From contig CAJNDS010000104.1 of assembly GCA_905221605.1 (NCBI GenBank), positions 164,979 to 228,978 of the forward strand: a stretch of DNA of 64,000 nucleotides, written 5' to 3'. The notes below the pieces were generated by a model. That model was not told the DNA's origin, did not search any database, and saw only the letters and a program-made list of their open reading frames with translations. Below are positions 45,201-53,472 of the stretch, in pieces; position 1 is the first letter of the stretch, and each line of letters opens with the position of its first letter. Source of the stretch: Symbiodinium natans (Eukaryota; Sar; Dinophyceae; Suessiales; Symbiodiniaceae). Position numbers and translations under genes: made by a program.

Positions 45201-45656
45201 GAGACCATGGCTCCCTGGTCTGCCATCCATGAGGTCTGGCCCAAGGTCACGGCCGCAGTTGCGGAGAAGCATCGGGAACTGTGCTTGCCAGGCAGGCCCT
45301 TCATGTCCTGCCGGATGACCCAGCTCTACGACGAAGGAGGTGTGTTGTACATGTACATCGCGGTTTGCACGAACGGCCTTGAGCCAAAGCGTGCTCTGGA
45401 GGCCTTTGAGACGTTGGAGCACTCAGCTCGACAAGCTATTTTGGATGCCGGAGGCTGCTTGAGCCACCACCACGGTGTCGGGAAGCTTCGGGCCTCGCTA
45501 CTTCCTCAGACACAGTCCCCGGCACTCACCCAGGTGCTCAGGGACTTCAAGACAGCCCTGGACCCGTCAAATGTACTGGCCGCCGGAAACGGCATTTGGG
45601 CTGCGTCTCTCGCCGAAGACTCCGACGACCTGCACAGCATCGAGAGCGAAACTTGA
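37745..45656 (+). CDS. Four-enzyme fusion: PLP aminotransferase - FAR - DHAP acyltransferase - alkyl-DHAP synthase
   Basis: Proposed exons are 37745-39007, 39189-39243, 39898-42000, 42181-42271, 42434-42878 and 43428-45656, giving 2,061 residues. Two splice choices are open: intron 1 could be 39022-39166 (GT-AG, +12 residues) and intron 4 could be 42276-42407 (GT-AG, +10 residues). All junctions keep frame. Fusion of the aminotransferase to the FAR is supported because the FAR exon is open back to 39846 without any ATG before 39996, yet encodes a membrane helix there. In addition, both ends of the intron carry GCGGCA-CCTAG direct repeats in the same frame. Fusion of FAR to acyltransferase is supported because the acyltransferase EG(x)RSR motif is split by an intron. 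Fusion to AGPS is supported by phase only. Separate genes with a stop at 39288-39290 remain possible for the first part. Confidence 0.7.
39008..39188 (+). other. Intron 1 of the fusion gene (GA-AG model)
   Basis: GAGGAC occurs at both the donor (39005-39010) and acceptor (39186-39191), offset 181 nt, which restores frame. The donor would be GA and the acceptor AG|G. The GT-AG alternative 39022-39166 is also in frame. Confidence 0.5.
39244..39897 (+). other. Intron 2 of the fusion gene, flanked by an 11/12 direct repeat
   Basis: GCGGCATCCTAG (39244-39255) and GCGGCAGCCTAG (39898-39909) mark the ends, 654 nt apart, a multiple of three. Splicing with a GC donor and GAAG|G acceptor joins aminotransferase to FAR in frame. 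No phase-compatible canonical GT-AG pair was found nearby. Confidence 0.65.
39898..41456 (+). CDS. Fatty acyl-CoA reductase (alcohol-forming) domain with N-terminal membrane hairpin
   Basis: Residues about 440-960. Two hydrophobic helices (about 443-464 and 472-490) with a short turn come first and likely insert in a membrane. The extended-SDR reductase follows: nucleotide-binding GGTGFVGGG at 535-543, catalytic YTFCK at 723-727, and VRIVRPSIVGPAW. FARs reduce fatty acyl-CoA to fatty alcohol with NADPH and supply the alkyl donor for ether lipids. Animal FAR1/2 carry a C-terminal anchor. Here the anchor is at the front and an acyltransferase follows directly, as in the Tetrahymena FARAT fusion. 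Confidence 0.9.
41457..42878 (+). CDS. DHAP O-acyltransferase (GNPAT/PlsB-like) domain
   Basis: Residues about 960-1319. The glycerolipid acyltransferase blocks are in order. HRSVLD (His1056, Asp1061) is the catalytic HX4D. GAFFVRR at 1104-1110 is diagnostic of the GNPAT/PlsB group. EGLRSR at 1140-1145 is block III and is created only by splicing 42000 to 42181. VALVPLAMSYE at about 1173 is block IV. It should acylate dihydroxyacetone phosphate to 1-acyl-DHAP. The GC-AG choice for intron 4 gives a spacing from GLL to LVP equal to that in human GNPAT, which is why I prefer it. The GNPAT C-terminal peroxisomal signal is absent because the chain continues into AGPS. Confidence 0.86.
42001..42180 (+). 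other. Intron 3 of the fusion gene
   Basis: 180 nt, GC-AG. GAAG|GCCGCAGC at the donor and GGAG|GCCTGCGCAGC at the acceptor are near-repeats. Splicing restores acyltransferase block III exactly. It contains a GT/TA-rich stretch at 42100-42135. Confidence 0.8.
42272..42433 (+). other. Intron 4 of the fusion gene
   Basis: Preferred as 162 nt with donor ATTCT|GC and acceptor TTCAG|G. The GT-AG alternative 42276-42407 would add ten residues between blocks III and IV. Confidence 0.55.
42879..43427 (+). other. Intron 5 of the fusion gene, with GT and GGGT microsatellites
   Basis: Canonical AGA|GTAAGG donor and TAAGTAG|GTC acceptor, phase 0, 549 nt. Several other phase-0 acceptors (43437, 43479) exist. 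It contains (GT)n at 43199-43216 and (TGCG)n/(GGGT)n at 43318-43384. Confidence 0.65.
43428..45656 (+). CDS. Alkyl-DHAP synthase (AGPS-like) domain
   Basis: Residues about 1320-2061, one exon, stop TGA at 45654-45656. A linker of about 130 residues (Ala-rich, helical) precedes the conserved core. The core begins RWGFKDTKF at about 1454. Family features are DMRGLSGVLWV, EPDSMELSTLGGW (about 1669), TRASGMK and YGNIED. GSEGCLGIIT (about 1745), SCRLMD, CRMTQLYDEG and the catalytic-site SHHHGVGK with His1999-2001 follow. The family is FAD-dependent and exchanges the acyl chain of acyl-DHAP for a fatty alcohol. The FAD-binding PIGGGTSV motif reads PVGGRTNV (about 1600). No N-terminal PTS2 is possible in this context, and the C-terminus IESET is not a PTS1. 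Confidence 0.96.
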   Translation, partial: VSKALGSGALPGSQADKETGEAPAVLDLAALAGAFESHLLAAEKAAERASEVLRQSGTVEITEEHLVQQLLSHGGEVPPPLAQGAAAIVASRFKSTRSLGTSKCKQPVRGSMTPVAPLWPAHEADQLKNDESLDRWGFKDTKFVAQYVDGKPAAQISSQRYKAFGRQPLFRLWELFQRQLAVPLNVRDMMAELPMPELPKPAEGLEEVLAKVLPSGRARFDAESRIRAGTGHGLADIWRLRTRQMARFSDAVVCPESEEEVQALLKAAVAFNRGVGFGIIPVGGRTNVTSATLCPPKEVDPRPFVSLDMRGLSGVLWVNAEDGVAMIEAGITGMDLKTALTQHGVTMGMEPDSMELSTLGGWIATRASGMKRARYGNIEDMVLEVRVVTPTGPIWQRHGDPRVPGQSQTAIGRASTNIGLPALVLGSEGCLGIITSAVVRVRPLPEVVEYQSVVFPDWDRGAAWMREVARMPAGLRPASCRLMDQNQLQLAQALKEGSEQKGTLASLRASLREAFLYWKGVSLAQASAATLVFEGSHAEVKLQMKEVTKLVSKAGGIWGGASSGAAGYTLTFAIAYLRDFGLDYRILAESLETMAPWSAIHEVWPKVTAAVAEKHRELCLPGRPFMSCRMTQLYDEGGVLYMYIAVCTNGLEPKRALEAFETLEHSARQAILDAGGCLSHHHGVGKLRASLLPQTQSPALTQVLRDFKTALDPSNVLAAGNGIWAASLAEDSDDLHSIESET

Positions 45657-45760
45657 AAACAGAATCAAGCGCGCGTGGCATGGCGCTGTTGTTCCTTGTG
45701 TCGCCCTGTGTCTCATGATCAGCAGCGGTGCTCTCTTGCTACGTGCTCCAGTTGTGACAG

Positions 45761-46370
45761 AAGCACGAGTACGAGCCAAGGCTGAAAGACTGCGGCTTCG
45801 ATGTGAGCTACGTCTACGAGGGCAACAAGGCTCTGGTACATTGTGTGCCATGTGTGCCCAGAACACTCTCTAGGACAAAACAAGTTAAGCGTGTGAGGAG
45901 GGTTTGTGCGTGGTGCAGGCCATGGTGTACGCTCCGGAGCCCATAGACTATGGAGATCGCTATCACTATGGAGATGGCTATCACCACGAAGTCTTGGACC
46001 AATTGGAAGACGCTATGCTTGTGCCTCGGGCTTCTGGGGTTGACAAGTTGAGGTTGCTGTTGCGGACCATCTCTGTTGTGAGTCCCCCCAGGCCCTGCCC
46101 AAGAAGGCCCTTTCGAGTCTGAGGGTCTTGGTGGCTGCGAATGCTGAGGACGCATGGCATGGCCCGATTGGCCCGCGGTTTGAGGGCCCTCAGCCCGAGC
46201 ACCGGCGTCCTGACCACTGGCATGATTGGGCAGACACGGATGCCACCGTGGAGCTCGGCCGATGGAGCGACTCGAAGAGGAACTTCCAGCGGGCTTTCCA
46301 GGGCATTGCAGCATCAAACCTGTTGGCTCCGAAACCGGCATCTTCGGGATGTGGGGTTTGGGGTGCCTAA
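45761..46370 (+). CDS. Small unrecognised gene directly downstream of the fusion
   Basis: Exon 45761-45829 (KHEYEPRLKDCGFDVSYVYE) joins in phase to 45919-46077 (VYAPEPIDYGDRYHYGDGYH), with an AAG|GC donor and GTGCAG|G acceptor. Both sides start GCnnTGG, the same repeat-flanked intron style as the fusion gene. A third open segment, 46092-46370 (GRWSDSKRNFQRAFQGIAAS), follows, but the link would need an intron of only 14-29 nt, so it may be a separate exon. It begins about 100 nt after the fusion stop. No family is recognised. Confidence 0.45.
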
Positions 46371-46963
46371 GCGCATCTACGGACGTAAGCTTGCTTGCAA
46401 ACTATCACTGAGGCATTCAGGATTCCGCTCTGGTGGAAATCGTCAAGCAGGAGCGGCTCCGCTGCAAACGAGCGCTTGAACCATCGGGGCCCAGTTCTTT
46501 TGAGAGGGTGATATGGCAATTCTGAGACAAACCGATCCGCGGAGCAACACAGAGCCCCCTTGTCGACCCATCCTCCGCGACGTTTAGGGGGCAGCTGATT
46601 TTTGTCATCCAGAAGCTCAGGCTTTCTGAATTTCCTCGAATTTCCTCCTGCTGGTTCAGCTGTTATGTGGCCGTTGTCGATGTCCCAAGGACTCTCAACG
46701 TCATGCGCATTCCTCGCATCTGCAGCGGCGAGCCGATCCACATCCACAGCTGCCTCGCCAGACTTAAGCCCCAAGAAAGCTCTTCGAAGTTCTGGGGGCT
46801 TCAAGTGCCGGGTTCCATCTGCCTTTCTTGCGGTCCTCAGCCCATGAGCCCTCACTGAGCCCTCAGCCATGCCCAGAACCTGCACTCCCCCCCCCCCCCA
46901 CCCCACCCCCACCCCCCCCCCCACCCCCCCCCACCCCCCCCCACCCCCCCCTGCCCCCCGAAG
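46371..46963. other. Spacer with C-rich tract
   Basis: 46887-46960 is almost pure C with single A interruptions. The antisense 185-codon frame at 46367-46924 has no motif and is not called. Confidence 0.5.
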
Positions 46964-47024
46964 GCTTAAACCTGTACGAGAACAACTTCGGCGATCAGGG
47001 CGTGGAGGTTCTGGGGATGGCGGT
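46964..47024 (+). CDS. Leucine-rich repeat exon
   Basis: After a long C tract ending in GAAG| the frame LNLYENNFGDQGVEVLGMA is a ribonuclease-inhibitor-type LRR (LxLxxNxxGDxGxxxLA). LRRs of this type bind proteins. A second unit lies at 47443. The exons probably belong to one gene. Confidence 0.5.
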
Positions 47025-47442
47025 TCAGGATTTTTAGTGGGGTTCGTGGTCGAGGGTTTTAAGGGTCTTATTCCAGGCTAGGCATGCTTAGCTGAACAGC
47101 CTGGCTGCGAATTCTTCGCCAAGGCTCCCCAGCGCACCCCGCAATTTTGCACCCTCCTACACCAGGGTTTGCGGTACCCTAAAGCCCTATGGACCCACCA
47201 GAGAGGAACTCGTGGGATACCTGACGCGGAATCGCGCCTTGCCTGCAGAGAGGACGAGGCTGGGTTCAACGTCATGAGGGCGTTTGTCAAGTTGCAGTTT
47301 CCGATCGCTCCAGTTGAGTGAGCTCAGCAACACTGAGCTAGGCATCTTGGATACCCAGTAGTGGCCCCCCACCCCACCCACCCCCCTCCAAAAAAAAGAG
47401 AGGACAGCAAAAAGCCGTTGGCACGACAAGTTGGGCACCCAG
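47025..47442. other. Intron or spacer between LRR exons
   Basis: No coding signature. A C-rich stretch lies at 47366-47388. Confidence 0.4.
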
Positions 47443-47545
47443 GCATTCGCGTCGACATCCTCCGTCTGTACAAGAACAACCTCATCGGGAGCAAGTCAGC
47501 CAGCAAGCTGGCCGAGCTGTATTCGCAGGATCCCGCCATGGCAAG
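47443..47545 (+). CDS. Leucine-rich repeat exon
   Basis: After CACCCAG| the frame contains VDILRLYKNNLIGSKSASKL and continues AELYSQDP. It matches the same LRR type as 46964-47024. It runs into a TTTAGGG block, so the donor is near 47545. Confidence 0.5.
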
Positions 47546-47600
47546 CGGGTTTAGGGTTTAGGGTTTAGGGTTAAGGGTTTAGGGTTTGGGGTTTAGGGCT
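47546..47600 (+). repeat. TTTAGGG block
   Basis: Seven units with one TTAAGGG variant. Confidence 0.9.
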
Positions 47601-47738
47601 TTGGGGGGCGTCGAGTTGCCCCGTATTTTCCTTGTGTAGTTCGGGTTCGGGACGTCACGAAAGGCCAGTTGGGTTTAAGCTCAACATCCACCCTCAGGTT
47701 TAGGGTTTGGGACCCCACCCTCCCCTGCAACCATCCAG

Positions 47739-47945
47739 GTCCACGGTCCACAGGTCGAAGCGGAACCTTCTCACATCGAGTGGCTTAAGCCCTTGAAGCC
47801 CTACAGAGTGCTGCCAGGACCGGCCCCCGCCAAAGGAGCTGCATCTCACACACTGCCAGGTGGATGCGCCCCTTCGCTGCACCTTGGGGGCGTTGGGGTG
47901 GGGGAGGAGAGCTCAGGAAGAGGCTCGTCTCCCGGATACTCTTAA
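47739..47945 (+). CDS. Candidate coding exon
   Basis: After CCATCCAG| the frame VHGPQVEAEPSHIEWLKPLK stays open to a TAA at 47943-47945. The first half is protein-like. The latter half is less so. It could be the 3' part of the LRR gene. Confidence 0.3.
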   Translation, partial: VHGPQVEAEPSHIEWLKPLKPYRVLPGPAPAKGAASHTLPGGCAPSLHLGGVGVGEESSGRGSSPGYS

Positions 47946-48522
47946 TGTGTGTGCAACGTAGAGGATCTGCAGGTATTTGTGCATACATGAGTATTTCTGT
48001 TTACATATGCATACATGTGAAAACATATATATATATATGCAGAAATATATGTGTGTATTTGTAGAAATGTCTGTATGTATAATGTATATGTGTGTATGCG
48101 TCTGTGTGCGCATGTGTATATAATCTATACGCACGCACACATCTTGGAACCCCCCTCGATTCAAAAAACACACACACACACACACACATGCAACTGTTTT
48201 TTTTCATCCGCTGTTCATTCGCGCCGCATGCCTCCCAAGCCATGAAGCGAGCCTGTTCGACGTGGTACACCCGCGATGAAATCTTGCAATCCTCACCTGC
48301 TGCGTAAAGAAACCCTAAACCCCAAACCCTAAATCCCTAAACCCTAAACCACACCGATTTGATATTTGGTAGTGTTTTCGTGTTCCAGGACTGGCGCTGC
48401 AGATCTGCTGCTGGCCATGGCCCGTCGGTGGAGGCATCGAGAGCGTGGGCCGTCCCTCTACTGTAATATAGGGGCCTGAAAAATTATGACAGGGGTTTTG
48501 GGGGTTATTATGGTATAAATAA

Positions 48523-48558
<36 letters not shown>

Positions 48559-48560
48559 GA
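47946..48560. repeat. Microsatellite-rich spacer
   Basis: TA/TG-rich 47990-48120, (CA)n at 48168-48188, CCCTAAA units at 48310-48350, and (TA)n at 48524-48555. No gene seen. Confidence 0.8.
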
Positions 48561-49010
48561 CCCGAAGGGGATACGATTAGTATTTATTCCGACCCCTATT
48601 GGTTCTTAGTAGGGAATGAGGTATGGCAAAGGCCTGAAGAGAGTGCAATAAAGGGGGGCCAGGCAACTAGAACGGGGTATGTTGCGTAGTCTGGCGCATG
48701 GTCGTTAACAGGGGTTGTACTAGTGACACTTTCGCTCGAGGTTTGGTGGGCTTCGTTTTCGGGTTTAGTGTTTAGAGAATTGAGGGGAAGGATGTCCTTC
48801 GAGCGGGAGCCAGCAGAGGTGACAGGGAGCAATCGAGGACTAGGCGGCTGTCAGACAGGCCATGCATGATGACTGCGCATGGGAGGACCGCAGATCGAGT
48901 GAAGGGCGGCAAAGCGGCAAAGCCTGCTTATGTCACCTGCCGGCACTGAGCCACTGAGCCCTTCATGCATGTCTGCCGCTGCCGCCTGAGCTCTAAACAC
49001 GCCTTCACTA
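48561..49010. other. Spacer
   Basis: Unique sequence, no gene seen. Confidence 0.4.
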
Positions 49011-49138
49011 GGGTTTAGGGTTTAGGGTTTAGGGTTCAGGGTTTAGGGTTTAGGGTTCAGGGTTTAGGGTTTAGGGTTCAGGGTTTAGGGTTTAGGGTTC
49101 AGGGTTTAGGGTTTATGGTTTAGGGTTTAGGGTTTAGG
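49011..49138 (+). repeat. TTTAGGG array with 21-bp higher-order period
   Basis: About 18 units in which every third is TTCAGGG. The repeating period is thus TTTAGGG-TTTAGGG-TTCAGGG, repeated four to five times. Confidence 0.9.
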
Positions 49139-50572
49139 ACTAGTTCAGAGGCCTCTCAGAGATGTCGGAGCGGCTCGGTAGCTCCTCCTGGCATGTCATT
49201 GTGGGTACTCATGAACTTCAAGTAATGTAGGGGTCGGAATAATTACGAATATTCTTCCCTTATGGTCCCTTAGTAATTCTGCTACCATACTCCCCAAAAC
49301 CCTCTTCTAATTCTTAAGGCCCCTCTAGTATGCCCCTGCCCAAATACCCCCCCCCCCCCTGCTTTGATGGGCCGAGGTACGCCTTGACCACAATCGCTTC
49401 GGCGCCCTGGCTGCAAGCGAGATAGCCCTTAGTGCAGGGGCGTTGTGGCTCAGAGTTCTTCGGCCGCTGTGAATGTTGCCGCAGCTAGGCTTTGCTCCAA
49501 CGCATGCGTGCCGCTGTTCTTGATACCTCGGCCAGTATCCACGGGGAGAAGGGCTCATTCCGTAACCTCTGATCTGTCGATCCGGATGCTGTGGCAGCTG
49601 CCGTGGAGTGACCCTTTGCCTTGATAGTTCTTAGAAGGGAATTGGGAGTTAGGCACCCTTTACTCATGCGTACCCTATCTCCCTACTTCCCAACAAAGAA
49701 ACAGTAAGTCTCACACCAAGACCTGCACGAAGTTGCTCCCAAGCTCTACGCTGCAAACTTCTCGATCCGGGAGGCCCCTCATGTCGTGCGGGTCGCGCCG
49801 GTTCTTTGAGGTCTTCGTGTTAGCACGGTCTCACGTCCGCCCACAGTGCCCAGCACACGGCTCAACCTCGAGGGCGATCGTGTTCTCACTTCTATATCAA
49901 GGCAATCAGGTTTTGTAATGAGCATGCACAGGTGCGGACCATGTGAGTCGTAGCCAGAAACCCCGACGCCTCTGACTCGAAGTTCTTTCCCCGGTGCGGG
50001 GTGTGTACAGTCAATTTGGACCAGAAGGTTTAAGCCAAGCCTGACAACAGGCTTCCCTTAAGACTCAAACCCCCAAGAGTCCTAATGTAGACCAACCGTC
50101 ACCCCCAAACCCCCAACCCCCGAACCCTTCACGTGGAGGGCTACGATTCCAGATGTCATCATCAAGATGTGTGTCAGGCGCTGGGTTCAGGGACTTCGGG
50201 GTTCAGAGGCTTGCAGGCTTACCGGTTTGCATAGGGTTTAGCGGTTTAGGGGTCATCTAGTGCAGGATTTTGCGCGCCTTCGCGTTCATTGAGGTCCAGC
50301 TCCCTTCGATGCGCAGCAGCACCCTTTGTTCCCGTTCAGAAAAGGATCGCCGATAAAACTCCAATTGGAGGGTTCCGAAAAAAATTAGGGTCATTTCGAA
50401 AAGGAGGATTAGCCCCTCATTTTGGGGGTACCAAGGCGGTACCCGTATTTTGAAAACACAAACCGCCCACCACGCCGTCGAGCGCAGCGAGACCATGGCA
50501 GGCTCTGCTAGCTGAGCCTATCAACCGCGCCCCTGAGGGGTCGCCAGGTAGAATCGCCTGGCTCAGTGACAG
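49139..50572. other. Spacer, no supported gene
   Basis: A short protein-like frame PKLYAANFSIREAPHVVRVA lies near 49740 but is ambiguous. A C-run lies at 49347-49360. Confidence 0.4.
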
Positions 50573-50573
50573 C

Positions 50574-50607
<34 letters not shown>

Positions 50608-50620
50608 CATTACCATTATC

Positions 50621-50664
<44 letters not shown>

Positions 50665-50748
50665 GATCCTTATCATGATTATTGTTATTGTTATTGTTGT
50701 GATTATGATGATGATGATGATGATCATTATTATTATTATTCAGATATT
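50573..50748. repeat. TTATCA/TTATTG/ATGATG microsatellite
   Basis: About 175 bp of TTATCA hexamers and related triplets. The ORFs here are poly-Tyr/His or poly-Asp/Asn and are compositional. Confidence 0.95.
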
Positions 50749-51308
50749 TAGGCCTAAACCCCATCCATTGCTCGCACGAGCCCGCCCGACCCCTGGCCCG
50801 GGGCCTCTAAATCGGTTTTGGGGTTTGTTTTTTTTTGGACCCCTGGCCCGCGAGGCTCGTAGGAGGCCCCCCTAGGAGGCCCAAATTTGTCTCTCGGAAG
50901 CTTGTATATATGTTCGCAAAGGCATCTTTATGGCGGCAAGCCTTTCGCCACGCAGACTGAGCAATCCATAAAGAACAAAAACCACGAGAAGGCCCTCCGG
51001 CCGAAGACGTCCCCCAACGCAAAATCGATTTTTCTCTCGGAGCCTTTATACATGTCCTGCGCAAGGCATCTAGTAACAACAGGTCTTGCGCCACGGCCTC
51101 GACAATCACAGCGTCGACTGTGGAAGTGTTTGCATGTGGGCTCACTTTGGCTTGGCTGGCTTTGGTTCGGCTGGCTCTGGCTTTGGCTCGTTTGATCTCG
51201 TGTTTGGGCGGTCTTGGGGTGGGCCCGCCTGTTTGCATACTATGGCGTCCAGCTGACCCTAAACCCTAACCCTAAACCCTCAAGCCTAAACCCTAACGTC
51301 CTCCTCAG
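50749..51308. other. Spacer
   Basis: A weak duplication (TCTCGGAAGCTTGTATATATG and TCTCGGAGCCTTTATACATG, about 50891 and 51034) is the only structure seen. Confidence 0.4.
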
Positions 51309-51393
51309 GTTACTGGGGGGGTGCAGCTGAGCCGCAGGTGCATGAGATGGGTGGTGGGCCCGCGCTCATCATGAGCCTGGGCTGCATCACCCT
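51309..51393 (+). CDS. Candidate coding exon
   Basis: After CCTCAG| the frame YWGGAAEPQVHEMGGGPALI is open through the island between two telomere-type blocks. No family is recognised. Confidence 0.3.
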
Positions 51394-51406
51394 GAACCCT
51401 CAACCC

Positions 51407-51500
51407 TACACCCTACACCCTACACCCTAAACCCTAAACCCTAAACCCCTGAACCCCTGAACCCTAAACCCTAAACCCCAAACCCTAAACCCTAAACACA
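51407..51500 (-). repeat. CCCTAAA block
   Basis: About 13 units with CCCTACA and CCCCTGAA variants. Confidence 0.9.
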
Positions 51501-52042
51501 ACCCCTCCCATCCTGAAGCAGGTCTCCTGACACCCCGAAACCCCTGCCATCCTTAACCAGATCTCTGAAAGCCCGACCCCCAAATCCTAAACGTCGGGTT
51601 GTGGCAGGCTGCATTTCGCCTGTTGTCCTAGCCAGACTGGGACGAAAACTTGGTACCAATCCAAGACATGATTGTCGGACTTCATCACATTGCGAGTGTG
51701 TGCCTACATGGGCCCAAATTCCAAAACCCGGCCAAACCTGAACCACTGAACTAGTCACTGGTCTTCCTGGGAATTTTTTCTTCTTCTTGTTCAGAACGAC
51801 AAACACCCAAGGGAACAATAAGCAGATCATCGTTCTTGCGGCTCTAAGTGGAGTGTGGTGAAGCCCCTGAAGCCGTGCAAGGGTTTGGGGGCTCAGGTTT
51901 TAGGATTTAGGGCCTCTCGCCCCCCAAGGATTCCTCAGATGAAACTGAATCAGAGTGCTCTGAAAAAGCTCCACCTCAGCCAAGCGACAGAAGGGAGGCG
52001 CGTCCGCCGCTGTGGGTTGGGGGTCGGGGGGATCATCCTGGC
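51501..52042. other. Spacer
   Basis: No gene supported. Confidence 0.4.
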
Positions 52043-52170
52043 TTTAAGGGTTGAAGGGTTGAAGGGTTTAAGGGTTGAAGGGTTGAAGGGTTTAAGGGTT
52101 GAAGGGTTGAAGGGTTTAAGGGTTTAAGGGTTGAAGGGTTTAAGGGTTCAAGGGTTGAAGTTGTCAAGGG
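52043..52170 (+). repeat. GGGTTGAA/GGGTTTAA octamer array
   Basis: About 15 octamers alternating GGGTTGAA and GGGTTTAA in a roughly regular order. It is a third octamer derivative of the telomere-type unit. Confidence 0.9.
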
Positions 52171-52823
52171 TACATTAAGGAGCAGAGGCCCGCCCTCCGC
52201 CCTCCCCACCCAAGCAACTTGCAGAGTCTCACCTGGCAACTTGTAGCACTTCATCCGAATATATCCGCAAACCCAGTCACAGCCATGTATCAAGCAATGC
52301 CTAATAACCCTGCGCCATATTAGCCGTATGGATGGGTGGGGATGGGATGGTTTGCAAGGGTGGATCTGCAAGTCGGAGCTAGAGGTAAAGCAGCTCAACC
52401 CCAAACCCTAAAACCCACAGGCAAAGCCGTGCAGCAGAGAGCGCCGAGGCAGGTTGGGTGCCTTGGGGGGCTCTGTGCATGCTGCAGAGCCTTTTGGGCT
52501 TATAGGGCCCTATCTCTTGCTTCTCTCTTTCTTTAGTCTCGCTGAATAAAATACAGATACATGTATTAAGGTATAATGTAAGCTTTTGTCATGCGCTATT
52601 TGTATATTATATGATCCATCTAACTGAAAAATGGAAGAGTCTATAAATGTAGTGTGTACTTGTTGCTGTTATTTTTCGTGGCAGGTTTGTTCGTGGCAAT
52701 GACCACTTTGCACCGATGCCCTTTAGGCTTGCTCTCTCTCTCTCTATATATATATATGTATGCATAAACCCTATAGGCATAGCAAAATCCTAAGCCCTGA
52801 ACGGCAGCCATGAACCCCAAACA
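52171..52823. other. Spacer
   Basis: It contains a (CT)n/(TA)n tract at 52732-52758. No gene seen. Confidence 0.45.
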
Positions 52824-52930
52824 GGGTCGATCATCGACAGTCAGGAGCTGTCCCTGTCCATGGCCGAGACGCGCAGCCGACCTAGCACCACCCAGGCGGC
52901 AGAGGTTGAGGTGTTATGGCTCGGGGTTTG
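52824..52930 (+). CDS. Candidate coding exon
   Basis: The frame SIIDSQELSLSMAETRSRPS continues TTQAAEVEV up to TTTAGGG-like text. It is protein-like, with no family recognised. Confidence 0.3.
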
Positions 52931-53439
52931 AGGTTCTTTGGGCTTTAGGGTTCCAGGCGGTTTCAGGGTTGTAGGGTTTAGGTGTTTAGGGTTTTAGGGT
53001 TTGAGGATTTTAGGGTTTTAGGGGTTTCGGGTTTTAGGGTTTTAGGGGTTTAGGTGCTTTGGGGTGTGGCGGGCTTCGCGACTAAGTGATCCTACTTTCC
53101 CCCGCTCTACTTGGGGGCTTCTGAAACGCCCCTGAACACTTTCCTGACTCTTTCGACGAAGTGAGCCTACATATAACTCCCAAGATTGCCCCCTCATTTT
53201 ATGCATTGCGAAAAACGAGTCAAAGCACACCCCCCAGTCCCTAAACCCTACACCCTAATGCGTACACCCTACATCCTAAGCCCTACACCCTAAACGCTAC
53301 AACCTACACCCTAGAGGCCCCTCGCTCTAAGCTTTCCTTGCCCCAACGCCACTTGCAGGAGATCCCGGTGAGGGAACCTGCGCGGGAGCTTTGGAAGGCT
53401 AAGGGCCCCCCCTCGATAGCGCAGGACACCCCCGGCCTT
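52931..53439. repeat. Degenerate telomere-type repeats and spacer
   Basis: TTTAGGG variants at 52950-53060 and CCCTACA variants at 53240-53315. Confidence 0.65.
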
Positions 53440-53472
53440 CGGGTTTAGGGTTTAGGGTTTAGGGTTTAGGGA
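53440..53472 (+). repeat. TTTAGGG block
   Basis: Four units. Confidence 0.85.

Noticed and set aside
37745-45656. Bacterial origin or contamination of the aminotransferase-to-AGPS region
   Set aside because: The acyltransferase motif is split by an intron, and intron style and flanking telomere-type repeats match the rest of the window.
46367-46924. Antisense 185-codon ORF
   Set aside because: No motif, a poly-Gly/Val start from the C tract, and no splice or start support.
50417-50764. Asn/Asp/His-rich 115-codon antisense ORF
   Set aside because: It is a translation of the TTATCA microsatellite.
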